Source: Oceanipulchritudo coccoides (GTDB taxonomy: Bacteria > Verrucomicrobiota > Verrucomicrobiia > Opitutales > Oceanipulchritudinaceae). From it: a stretch of DNA of 64,000 bases. Under the pieces are notes generated by a model that did not search any database, had not been told where the DNA came from, and saw nothing but the letters and a program-made list of their open reading frames with translations. The translations under genes and the position numbers were made by a program. Shown one piece after another: positions 48,975 through 57,381 of the stretch (position 1 is its first letter; each line of letters opens with the position of its first letter). The DNA lies in assembly GCF_010500615.1 (NCBI RefSeq), contig NZ_JAAGNX010000003.1, positions 558,001-622,000 on the forward strand, written 5' to 3'.

Positions 48975-49459
48975 TCCTTGTCTTTTGATTCAATTGGTAT
49001 CGGAAGCCGTGTCTCCTGTTTCAAGGTGGAGAGCACCACCAGGGTCTTCAAATGCTGGACGTCGGCCAGCGCAGTCAGCTTCCGCAGGACAAAATCCTCA
49101 TAGGCCGGAATGTCCCGACTGACGACTTTCAAAAGGAAATCCGCATCGCCCGTGATGTGATGGCACTCCAGCACTTCACTCATCGCCGTCACGTCGGCAA
49201 TAAATCGCTCCACCCCTGCCCGTCCATGGCGGCCCAGCGTCACTTCGACAAAACTGGTGCAGCTCAGCCCGAGCGATTGCGGATTCGTCAAGGCAGCATA
49301 GCCGTTGATCACGCCTGCCTGCTCAAGCTTCTTCACCCGCTCCAGGGTCGCTGGCGGCGAGATGCCAATCTTGCGCGACAAATCGACATTGCTCATACGC
49401 CCGTCCCCCTGCAACAGGGTCAGGATTTCACCATCGAGGGCATCCAGCTTGGCTTTCAT
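48971..49459 (-). CDS. Lrp/AsnC-family transcriptional regulator
   Basis: 162 residues. N-terminal helix-turn-helix (L-D-A-L-D-G-E-I-L-T-L-L-Q-G-D-G-R then L-S-R-K-I-G-I-S-P-P-A-T-L-E-R-V-K-K-L-E) and a C-terminal RAM ligand domain (E-C-H-H-I-T-G-D-A-D-F-L-L-K-V). It forms an operon with the sulfhydrylase-like gene, so it probably responds to a sulfur amino acid. A perfect inverted repeat directly before its start suggests autoregulation. Confidence 0.9.
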   Translation of the reverse strand: MKAKLDALDGEILTLLQGDGRMSNVDLSRKIGISPPATLERVKKLEQAGVINGYAALTNPQSLGLSCTSFVEVTLGRHGRAGVERFIADVTAMSEVLECHHITGDADFLLKVVSRDIPAYEDFVLRKLTALADVQHLKTLVVLSTLKQETRLPIPIESKDKE

Positions 49460-49490
49460 AAATACTGTTTTTATCAGAAAAACAGTATTT
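49460..49490. promoter_or_regulatory. Perfect 13-bp inverted repeat, Lrp operator candidate
   Basis: AAATACTGTTTTT and AAAAACAGTATTT are separated by 5 bp (ATCAG) and abut the Lrp start codon. The arm-spacer-arm layout and AT-rich centre fit an Lrp/AsnC dimer site. It overlaps the ribosome-binding region, so binding would repress the operon. Confidence 0.65.
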
Positions 49491-49573
49491 TATAAAGGAA
49501 ATTAGATATATTTCCGAATAACAGGCAATTTTTTGGTATCTAGAATCGCCTATGACCCTGAAGAACTCCCTGG

Positions 49574-52171
49574 CTAAAGAGCCTTGATCGAGACCTCCAG
49601 AACCAGGAACAATGAACCTGATTCGAGGGGAAGCGTGACGATCTCCATACGCTCGCCGGCGTTGTTCGGGCTGGCGTCCAACGAGGAATCATAGAGCGTT
49701 GTGGTCAATTGGCTTGGATTTGTCCCGGAGTTCACCCGATAAATTACATCGGCCAGATTAGGGTTCCGGGGGAAAGAATAGCGTAGGGAGGAATCCATAC
49801 TAATAAGAATGGGGATCTTACCGGCATGTACGCCGCTTTGGGGATCTGAACCAAGGGCATATTCAACCAGAAGCGATAGCCCGTCCTTGTCCGAGTCATC
49901 GTCGTAACCGGGGGTTGCATCGCCAAAGTAACTGGCGCGCCAGACAGGAAAGATGTCCAAATGTCGACTCGACTCAGCATCTCCCGGCCCGGTGGGAGAT
50001 GTGGCACTGGTCGTCAGGAGAATCCTGTCGACAATTGATCCCGCTTCGCGCATCCAGATGGAAATCCGGTGCGACCCCGCCACCAGATTGAAGGGAGTGG
50101 TGGCACGTGCCCACGAAAAATCCACTTCCGGGAGGTGGATCACTTGAGCCTGGTTCATGGATTGGTTGACACTGACAAAGAGGGAGTTGCTTGAGCTGTT
50201 GGGCCCTGCGCCCAGAACATGAATGTAGTACGTTCCGCCAAGCGAGATATCGACATTGTAGTCCACCAATACGCCGTTTTCGATACTGACAATACCAGAG
50301 TTATTCGGCAATGCCTGGATCGCGTTCAAAGCATCGGTCCCCGTTGCCCCAGAATTGAAAACCGGTGTCCATTCCTTCCCCAACAAAGGTATGGATTCGC
50401 TGAAGTGTTCAGCTTCGATGGTGACGCTTCCTCCGCTTTCGATAAAAGCTCCGTAATGGGGGAACGGTTCCGTAATGGTGAGGGTCAGCGTTTGGATATC
50501 GCTGTCACCGTCAGCATCAACTACAGCCACCGTGAAAGTCTCATATCCCAAGGCAGTTGGTATTCCACTAATCGTTCCGCTCTCGCTCAAGACCAGACCC
50601 GCCGGTAGAATTCCTGATTGAATGGACCACACCAAGGGCTCATTGCCGCCGAACGAGTGGAGCGTAAATGTGTATGCAGTGTTTAATCTCCCATCATCCA
50701 ACGATACCTCTTCAATTCCCGGCAAGGTATCAACAACGAAGGGATAGCTGGCCCAGGAAGGCCCCACATCAGCGGAGGTCAGGGGGGCATTGGTCGGGGA
50801 ATCCAGGGAAAGCTCGTCGGCACCGACATCCTTGAATCCATCAACCCTTGGCTGACCATCGATGTCGCTGACAATTGTGGCATAGGTGCCAACTGAGGCA
50901 TCGATGGCAGGCGAACCGGCCGTGGGCCGGAAGACACTGTCACTACCAGCAACGAGAAGAGGATCAACAAGAGTGATGCCTGCGGGCACGGGAATCCCGA
51001 GCGAGGGACCAAAGAATAGGTTTCCCTCATAGATGGGATTGATGATGTCCTCGTTTACGTAAATGATCGCTGCAGCTGTCGTGGAAACAATATTATTGGC
51101 CAGGGTGATGGCCTCCGGAGGCACGACATGTCCATTGCCGTAATTGAAACTCCGGTCACAATCGACAAGCGTATTGAAAGCAATCAGGCAATTCTCAGCG
51201 GCCTGCGCACCGGATGGATTTTCTTCCGGGGGTAGCAGGTCGCCCGAATGGATTGAGATACCTCCCCGGGTTTTGGAAGTTCCCTCAGCTCCATAAATAT
51301 AGTTATTTACTATGCGATGATCCTTGCCGTAGATCCGGACTCCACCCGCTCCACTCTTCTGATTGCAGAAGAAAAAATTCCCCTCAATGGTGGAGCCGTT
51401 GCCATGCCGCAGGGTAAAAAGGCCGGCGCAATCAACCACCGTGTTGTAGCGGAGTGTGTTTCCTCCCGACTTGACGGAAATAATTTCGATTTCCCCGTCG
51501 AGGTTCTCGAACAGATTGTGTTCAACCGTGGTCAAGGAATCGGCATACTGGGTTTGGCTAAGGCCGATCTGTATGGTCTCGCCGCCGTTCACCCCCAGTG
51601 GAACACGATCGAGAAAATAGTTATGATCGATTAAATGGCGATCCGCCTGATCCGCGACCCTTCGAATGCGCAGGGTTTGTCCCGCGTGGACTTTACCTTG
51701 GAGCAAACAGTGGTCGACCCGGTTGTCGGTGCCATAAATATTCACCCATGAATGGATTGAGCTCTGGGCCGTTGGATTAAACCCGACAATAGCCGTGTCG
51801 TGGAGCCGGGAATTGGAGGAATTGGCGGTGAAGGTGACGGCTGTGTTCTTCGTGCTACTCTCTCCAGCGAAGACAACTCCCGACACTTCGATGTAGTCTC
51901 CATTGATCTCGATAGATGAGGTACCAAGGAAGACTGTTTTTCCCGGAATTGCTGCCCGGACAATGATTGGATTGCCCGCAGTGCCATTAAAATTCAGATA
52001 AAGACGCTGATTGATCCATTGACCTGATTCCAGAATCAGGGTGTCGCCGGCGACGGGTGAGAGGGCGGAGACCTCAGCGGCGGAAGAGACTGTGTACTCC
52101 ATTGCCAGTCCCGCAAGGGGGAGTCCGGCAAGAAGGCTTAAATATCCAAAAAGTTGAGTCGGTGAACGCAT
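49574..52171 (-). CDS. PL6-family polysaccharide lyase (alginate/chondroitin B type)
   Basis: 865 residues with signal peptide (S-L-L-A-G-L-P-L-A-G-L-A-M). Residues ~25-430 form a parallel beta-helix of the chondroitinase B/PL6 type; E-I-I-S-V-K-S-G-G-N-T-L-R-Y-N and L-F-T-L-R-H-G-N-G-S carry the Lys and Arg expected to catalyse elimination. A putative-Ig domain follows (G-L-V-L-S-E-S-G-T-I-S-G-I-P), then a CBM6-like domain (V-T-I-E-A-E-H-F) and a C-terminal domain. Substrate is probably alginate, the more common one in marine Verrucomicrobia; dermatan is the alternative. Confidence 0.85.
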   Translation of the reverse strand: MRSPTQLFGYLSLLAGLPLAGLAMEYTVSSAAEVSALSPVAGDTLILESGQWINQRLYLNFNGTAGNPIIVRAAIPGKTVFLGTSSIEINGDYIEVSGVVFAGESSTKNTAVTFTANSSNSRLHDTAIVGFNPTAQSSIHSWVNIYGTDNRVDHCLLQGKVHAGQTLRIRRVADQADRHLIDHNYFLDRVPLGVNGGETIQIGLSQTQYADSLTTVEHNLFENLDGEIEIISVKSGGNTLRYNTVVDCAGLFTLRHGNGSTIEGNFFFCNQKSGAGGVRIYGKDHRIVNNYIYGAEGTSKTRGGISIHSGDLLPPEENPSGAQAAENCLIAFNTLVDCDRSFNYGNGHVVPPEAITLANNIVSTTAAAIIYVNEDIINPIYEGNLFFGPSLGIPVPAGITLVDPLLVAGSDSVFRPTAGSPAIDASVGTYATIVSDIDGQPRVDGFKDVGADELSLDSPTNAPLTSADVGPSWASYPFVVDTLPGIEEVSLDDGRLNTAYTFTLHSFGGNEPLVWSIQSGILPAGLVLSESGTISGIPTALGYETFTVAVVDADGDSDIQTLTLTITEPFPHYGAFIESGGSVTIEAEHFSESIPLLGKEWTPVFNSGATGTDALNAIQALPNNSGIVSIENGVLVDYNVDISLGGTYYIHVLGAGPNSSSNSLFVSVNQSMNQAQVIHLPEVDFSWARATTPFNLVAGSHRISIWMREAGSIVDRILLTTSATSPTGPGDAESSRHLDIFPVWRASYFGDATPGYDDDSDKDGLSLLVEYALGSDPQSGVHAGKIPILISMDSSLRYSFPRNPNLADVIYRVNSGTNPSQLTTTLYDSSLDASPNNAGERMEIVTLPLESGSLFLVLEVSIKAL

Positions 52172-52356
52172 TGATGGAGGGGGATTCTCCTCGGAAGAAG
52201 TCCCGAAAAAGGAGTTGTGAGTTACTGGAGTAAAGGAAATGGGTTAATCTCGCAGCCCTTCCCTGAATCAAGGGGTAAGCTGTCTTAGGCTCGCCAGCAA
52301 CTAATAATTATTATGCGATGGGGCCGTATTTCATTCAATTCAACATCTGCAGATCC

Positions 52357-53496
52357 ATGAAAGATAATATTCGACGCACACTTGGCTTAGCCATTTCCCC
52401 GTTGCTTCTAGCCTGCCTCTCAGCTTGCTCAACAGGCGAGACGACCACAGCGTCCGCTCCCAAGGCCGCTCCCGAAGGGCGTTTTCCGTCCGTCGAGGTC
52501 GTTAATGTATTCGAGCCGGAAGGTGAATCCAATGTGCGTTCCTCGTTCCCCTTGGCAACGGATAGCGGCCTCATCGGCACCGAGGAGTCAGCGGATATCT
52601 TCAAGACGGTAGACGGCGGCCTGTCCTGGCGGAAGGTCTTCGACGGGGGAACCGAGTGGGGAATTGCTGATGTGCGCAATTATATCCGCGGGCAAGATGG
52701 CAACATCTACATAACGACCACCGAACCCGCCACCATCGGCCGATCGACGGACGAGGGCGAAACCTGGCAACTGGTGACAACTGCCAAGGCCTCCCGTACA
52801 GTCGGTCTGGTCCAACTTGACAACGGGGCCATGCTGGTCGGCCTGCGACGCTCGCAAAACGGAAAAACCAGCCTCCTCCGGTCGGAGGACTATTTCGCCA
52901 CCGATCAATGGATTGTCGTTTCAGAGGACGAGCCACGACAAAATGTGACCTGCTTCGGCTACTGGGGCGGCGCGGAAGTGTTCGCCGGCATTGGATTCGA
53001 AGGCTCAGGAAAGGTTTACAAGTCAACAGACTACGGACTGACTTGGTCCTTGAAGGCAGACATTCCGGAAGCCCGGGACGTCATGGATTTCTTCAAGGCG
53101 GGTGATGACATCTGCGTCCTTGTCTCGGGTACTGGATCCATTTTCAAGAGCAGCGACAACGGCGAGAGTTGGTCAAAGACCCGGCAATTTTATCCAAAAG
53201 GATTCCTCGGTCAATGCGTTCCCTACGAGCGGGACGGCAAAGCCTACCTCCTCATGTCGGCCACCGATCAGTCGCGGGAGATCTACCGTCATCTTGTCCT
53301 CATTTCAGACGACCTCGGCGCATCCTGGCATGAATGGGTTGATCTCGCCCAGGAGGCAAAGGGAAAGGTCAAGGGCAGCAATGAGACCGGCGGCGGGGCC
53401 AGCAACATCAGCGTCCTCTCCGAAGACGCCATCGTTATCGGGGTCGGCAACCATGCCGTCCAGGGACGCGCCTATACCCTGCGCGTGGGTGGTTGA
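52357..53496 (+). CDS. BNR/sialidase-like repeat lipoprotein
   Basis: 379 residues from ATG 52357. Lipoprotein signal peptide (L-L-L-A-C-L-S-A-C-S-T-G). BNR-type Asp-box repeats are visible: T-V-D-G-G-L-S-W, S-T-D-E-G-E-T-W, S-T-D-Y-G-L-T-W, S-S-D-N-G-E-S-W and S-D-D-L-G-A-S-W, giving a propeller fold. The catalytic residues of true sialidases were not found, so it is best called a secreted propeller protein. It could bind or process sugar chains. Divergent from the PL6 gene. Confidence 0.75.
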   Translation: MKDNIRRTLGLAISPLLLACLSACSTGETTTASAPKAAPEGRFPSVEVVNVFEPEGESNVRSSFPLATDSGLIGTEESADIFKTVDGGLSWRKVFDGGTEWGIADVRNYIRGQDGNIYITTTEPATIGRSTDEGETWQLVTTAKASRTVGLVQLDNGAMLVGLRRSQNGKTSLLRSEDYFATDQWIVVSEDEPRQNVTCFGYWGGAEVFAGIGFEGSGKVYKSTDYGLTWSLKADIPEARDVMDFFKAGDDICVLVSGTGSIFKSSDNGESWSKTRQFYPKGFLGQCVPYERDGKAYLLMSATDQSREIYRHLVLISDDLGASWHEWVDLAQEAKGKVKGSNETGGGASNISVLSEDAIVIGVGNHAVQGRAYTLRVGG

Positions 53497-53676
53497 TCAG
53501 CGCGCGAGCTCTTCAAGGACGGGTCTGGCGTTCCCTGCAAGCTCCCTTAAGGATACACCGCTTCGAGAGCGGGCACTGATTTCATTCGACAATAATGGTT
53601 ATTCAGGCGGGAACTTGGACAGGCGGACCTGTTGTGGGCAATTCTGTGCGGCGCAGTCGAGACACAAGTGTAGAGC

Positions 53677-54933
53677 TTAGTTGATTTCTGTTACATTGAG
53701 GGTTTTTCTGGCAACTCCGGACCGCCGGACATTGTCTGGAATCAACCCGAATCTCAATTCCCGTTGCTGGCGACGCCCGTTGAGGGTTTTCCCAATCAGG
53801 GAAGACCGGACAAAAAGATCGTAGGTGAGGAGGGAAATGCCAATTGTCACAACCGACAGGAATCCCCATTTTGGAAACCAGTGTATCGGCCATTCCGATA
53901 CAGCAACTTGCAACCAGACCACCACCGGCAAGTGAATAAGGTACATCCAATAGGAGGCATCCGCCAAATACCGGACCCATGCCCGGGAACGGCTCATCCA
54001 CCGGCGGAACAAGCCGATTGTCAGGAAGACCAGCAACCACATCATCAGGGCATAACTGACGACAAATCCCGTGCGGAAAAGCAGCAGGCGTGGATGGCTG
54101 GGATCCGCCTGGTACCCGACCAGCCAAAGCGAGCATCCAAAAGCCAGCGACAAGAGGACCCACTGGAACCAACCCGGTCGTGCCCAGCCATCCAATACAG
54201 ACGGATTCCGTTGTATAATCCAACCCAACTGGAAGGCTCCGCCATAAACAAGGAGGACGGGGATGTGCGGTATAAGGGTTTTGTCAGGTGTATCCATTCC
54301 CCACCCACGCATAAACCAGAGCACCAGGGCCGCCGGCAATGCGACCAGCAGAACGCCCCATGGACGGGAAAGGCATTCCACCAGTTTGTCGCCTGCTTTC
54401 ACAAGGCGTGGACGAATGGGACCCGCCAATCCGGTTAGCTTGCGCAGGACCAGCGACAGGAGTGTGATCAGGATCAGATAATAGAGAAACCAGAGATGGG
54501 TCTGAACAAAAAGGCCTTTGGGAAATTGGCCGAATGAGGCAAACCCGCCCATCAGGGCCTTCCATACATCAACTTCTCCGCGCATGCTCGCACCACCCAT
54601 TATCCAGCCGGATATGATAAGCGGCCAGAGTATCCACCAACCAACCACAAACGGAATACCAAGGCGAACTGCCCGGCTTCGCAGGAAAGTCCCTACCCCT
54701 TTCCGGTGGAAGGCCATCCGGCCGAAGAATCCCGCAATCAGGAAGAACAGGGGCATCCGGAAAGAATGACTGACAAGTACGAAAGCCAGAATCGACTGAC
54801 TCGCGGATATATCCATTACCGCCCAGCCGATCGGGACTGGCACGAAGGATAGGCAAGCATGGAAAACCACGCCCAGCAGGAGCGCAAACGCGCGCACCGC
54901 GTCGAGGTCATGAATTCGGTCATTAGTACTCAT
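53677..54933 (-). CDS. Acyltransferase 3 family membrane protein (MdoC/OpgC-like)
   Basis: 418 residues with about ten transmembrane helices. N-terminal D-L-D-A-V-R-A-F-A-L-L-L-G-V-V-F-H-A has the R ... H pair conserved in acyltransferase 3 proteins, and S-F-R-M-P-L-F-F-L-I-A-G-F-F-G follows, as in MdoC/OpgC glucan succinyltransferases. It probably transfers an acyl group to a periplasmic or surface polysaccharide. Neighbouring carbohydrate genes fit, though substrate and acyl donor are not readable. Confidence 0.85.
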   Translation of the reverse strand: MSTNDRIHDLDAVRAFALLLGVVFHACLSFVPVPIGWAVMDISASQSILAFVLVSHSFRMPLFFLIAGFFGRMAFHRKGVGTFLRSRAVRLGIPFVVGWWILWPLIISGWIMGGASMRGEVDVWKALMGGFASFGQFPKGLFVQTHLWFLYYLILITLLSLVLRKLTGLAGPIRPRLVKAGDKLVECLSRPWGVLLVALPAALVLWFMRGWGMDTPDKTLIPHIPVLLVYGGAFQLGWIIQRNPSVLDGWARPGWFQWVLLSLAFGCSLWLVGYQADPSHPRLLLFRTGFVVSYALMMWLLVFLTIGLFRRWMSRSRAWVRYLADASYWMYLIHLPVVVWLQVAVSEWPIHWFPKWGFLSVVTIGISLLTYDLFVRSSLIGKTLNGRRQQRELRFGLIPDNVRRSGVARKTLNVTEIN

Positions 54934-54977
54934 CAGAAATTCTCCTTTTGCATTGGTTTATCTCTTCCGGCAAAGAC

Positions 54978-55583
54978 TCAGTCTTTATAGAAGCCGACAG
55001 AATCGATCTCGAAGACAAAGCCGCCCGCCTGCATCCCGGAGGCGACAAGGTTAATGCTTGTTATTGTCTGTAGATTCAGGGCTGTGGGTTCCGACCACAC
55101 CCGTTTCAGACTCTTGAAAGGGATCCGGACCACCTGGAATTCCTTGGAACGGGTGATAGTTTTGGCATGGAAGTCGAAATTCTGGATTTCCGAACTTGCC
55201 GCAAGCACGTTGAGAGTGCCCTTCAGCAGGCGTATCCGCATTTCGATACCCTCGTAGCCGCTCAAATCCTGCGGCTGCCCTTGCGGACCAAGCAACATCA
55301 CGAAGCTGACAAATCCGGGTTGGCCACGAGCCGGCTCTATTGTGCCTTCCATGCGCATGACGCCGTCCTGATAGACTTGTGTCGCTGTCGAGTTTCCCCC
55401 GAGTTCCGCATCAGTGATGACAAATCTTGGTGTCTCAACCGATGTGCTCCCGGCATCCTCGAAGGCATCCAAGATTGGCGGAAAGTCCGTGGCACCCACG
55501 GTGCCTGCCATGGCGATGGATCCCAGCAAAAGCAGATTGCGGAGCGCGTTAATGGTTTTTGTGATTACGATACTTTTCTTCAT
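54978..55583 (-). CDS. CIA30-family secreted protein
   Basis: 201 residues with signal peptide (L-L-L-L-G-S-I-A-M-A-G-T-V-G-A-T). The mature chain matches the CIA30/galactose-binding-like fold: D-A-F-E-D-A at the start, M-R-M-E-G-T-I, Y-E-G-I-E-M-R-I-R, F-Q-V-V-R-I-P-F-K-S-L and a final F-V-F-E-I-D-S-V-G-F. In bacteria such proteins are of uncertain function, often carbohydrate-related. It is 44 bp upstream of the acyltransferase gene, probably in one transcript. Confidence 0.75.
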   Translation of the reverse strand: MKKSIVITKTINALRNLLLLGSIAMAGTVGATDFPPILDAFEDAGSTSVETPRFVITDAELGGNSTATQVYQDGVMRMEGTIEPARGQPGFVSFVMLLGPQGQPQDLSGYEGIEMRIRLLKGTLNVLAASSEIQNFDFHAKTITRSKEFQVVRIPFKSLKRVWSEPTALNLQTITSINLVASGMQAGGFVFEIDSVGFYKD

Positions 55584-55654
55584 TTTGTATATTTCTGTTA
55601 AGGTTCACTAATCAAGTGCCCCTAAAACGCCCGTCGGTTACAAAAATTCCCGAA

Positions 55655-57289
55655 TTATTTTTTGGGACCCAACCGCGTGCGCACGCCCTTGGCATACAAA
55701 TAGACCGGAACCAGTGTCATCAGGGTCACAGTCACGAAGAAAATCAGCATCAGGGTATCCCCGTGTGGGTTTGCAAAAAAGGCCTCCGCAACTGCGTCAT
55801 TAGCATGCTCAGCCAATGCGATTGGGCCCATTGCAAAATCGCGGGCGAGGACAAACCCTCCCCCAAGGGCGGATTTCCACCCCATTGCCGAAAGTGAGCC
55901 GATGGCATGCTGGCCGATCGCCATTGCCCCAACGGAAAGGTAGCCAAAAGCCACCGACCCCAGAGAGAGGAGCCCTACCCCGACCGCTCCCAGCGTGAAT
56001 ACACCAACAGAAACTGCTCCCACGCTGACAAGCCCGCACGAGAAAGCTCCCCACGCGAATAAAATCCCAATTGCCCGGTCGCCCCCTGCGATCCAACCCA
56101 CAACCGGCTTGGAACCGGGCTCAGGGCCAGCAAAGCGAATATGAACAAACGGAATTCCGAGTAGCTCAAAATGGCTCCTGTAGGTTCCCGCCTTGGAGTC
56201 GACCGAATCCCTTGGATCCGCGAAGGCCTCGGGATTCTCCCGACGTTCCCTTCCCCGGAGGTTCCGGGCATGGGTTAATAACGATTTCAGCAATAGCGGC
56301 CATGACAGGGCAAAGCCCAAAACCACGACCTGGCTCAAAACCGCAAGGCCGACTGAGTGTTCCGTCCAGCGGGCGGCCGCAAACCGCAATCCAAGAACGG
56401 CTAGTATCAGCACGACAAAGCTCCCGAATAGCAGGGCCGCCGTCCACACCGTGGCCCGGCGTTCGTTTTGCGTGCGTGATTGATCCAATCCCGCGCGGAC
56501 GCTGAAAACCGCGGAAATGGCTCCGGAAAACATGGCCAGCAAGCCAGCGAGGCTCGCCGTCTTGGCCGTGGCGGAGACATGGGTAGCAGCGGCACCCAGC
56601 CCAATCGTGACCGCCGCCTTCGCCGGCGGCGAGAGGGTCGCGATCGCCGCAATCACACCTGCCGTAAAAACCGGTCCCGGGGTGCTCCGTTCCAGCGCGC
56701 CCTCGACGAATTGGAGAAGCTTTTGCTTCAGGAGCGCCCGGCCGCGAGTAAGACGCTGCTTTACGGCTGACTCGGTGAGATCCAATGAGGCCGCGACTGC
56801 CTTTACGGAATGCTCCTCGCGATAATACAGGACCAGCGGCTCACGGTAACGCTCGGGAACGCTTTGCAAGGCTTTCCAGAGCAACTGCTGCTCCTCCTTT
56901 TCCATCGCCTCACCGGCCGCACAATTTTCCCCCGAAGCCAGGTTGGGAATCGTTTCCTCCCCCTCAGAAAGGGCTACAGGATCCCGTTCAGCGGAACGCC
57001 ATGTCCGCCGGATGCGGTTTCTCACAATCCCACTGAGCCAGGAGCGCAACTTTTCCGGCTCCCTCAGCTTGCCCAATTGCTGCCATGCCGTGACAAACGC
57101 GTCTTGGGCAATGTCCTCGCTTTTGGACAAATCGCCCGTCGCCGAAAAGGCCAGCGAGCACAGCAACCGCTGATAACGCTCTACGATGCGTGCAAACGAC
57201 TCCCGGTCGCCCTCAAGGCAACCGGCAACCAGTTCCGCATCACTTTGTTCCTGAACTACCGCCATCGAATTCCGTGTTTTTTCATTCAT
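55655..57289 (-). CDS. ECF-type sigma factor fused to a membrane domain
   Basis: 544 residues. Sigma region 2 (D-R-E-S-F-A-R-I-V-E-R-Y-Q-R, E-D-I-A-Q-D-A-F-V-T-A-W-Q-Q-L) and region 4 (V-P-E-R-Y-R-E-P-L-V-L-Y-Y, S-V-K-A-V-A-A-S-L-D-L-T-E-S-A-V-K-Q-R-L-T-R-G-R) occupy the first ~190 residues. The remaining ~350 hold about nine hydrophobic segments, with a Gly-rich repeat run (G-x-x-S-x-G-x-x-x-x-G) near residues 405-480. The fused membrane part probably acts as a built-in sensor or anti-sigma. Start may be ATG 57265. No separate anti-sigma gene adjoins. Confidence 0.85.
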   Translation of the reverse strand: MNEKTRNSMAVVQEQSDAELVAGCLEGDRESFARIVERYQRLLCSLAFSATGDLSKSEDIAQDAFVTAWQQLGKLREPEKLRSWLSGIVRNRIRRTWRSAERDPVALSEGEETIPNLASGENCAAGEAMEKEEQQLLWKALQSVPERYREPLVLYYREEHSVKAVAASLDLTESAVKQRLTRGRALLKQKLLQFVEGALERSTPGPVFTAGVIAAIATLSPPAKAAVTIGLGAAATHVSATAKTASLAGLLAMFSGAISAVFSVRAGLDQSRTQNERRATVWTAALLFGSFVVLILAVLGLRFAAARWTEHSVGLAVLSQVVVLGFALSWPLLLKSLLTHARNLRGRERRENPEAFADPRDSVDSKAGTYRSHFELLGIPFVHIRFAGPEPGSKPVVGWIAGGDRAIGILFAWGAFSCGLVSVGAVSVGVFTLGAVGVGLLSLGSVAFGYLSVGAMAIGQHAIGSLSAMGWKSALGGGFVLARDFAMGPIALAEHANDAVAEAFFANPHGDTLMLIFFVTVTLMTLVPVYLYAKGVRTRLGPKK

Positions 57290-57381
57290 ACAGGAATAAG
57301 TGCCTGCTGCGCCAGCATCGGTTACATTTAATTTTTCATGAAGGGAGAAGATGCTCCATCCTTGGTCTGACTAATCAATGC

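Noticed and set aside
53764..54438. Plus-strand open frame of 224 codons
   Set aside because: Antisense of the acyltransferase gene with no hydrophobic or family pattern of its own.
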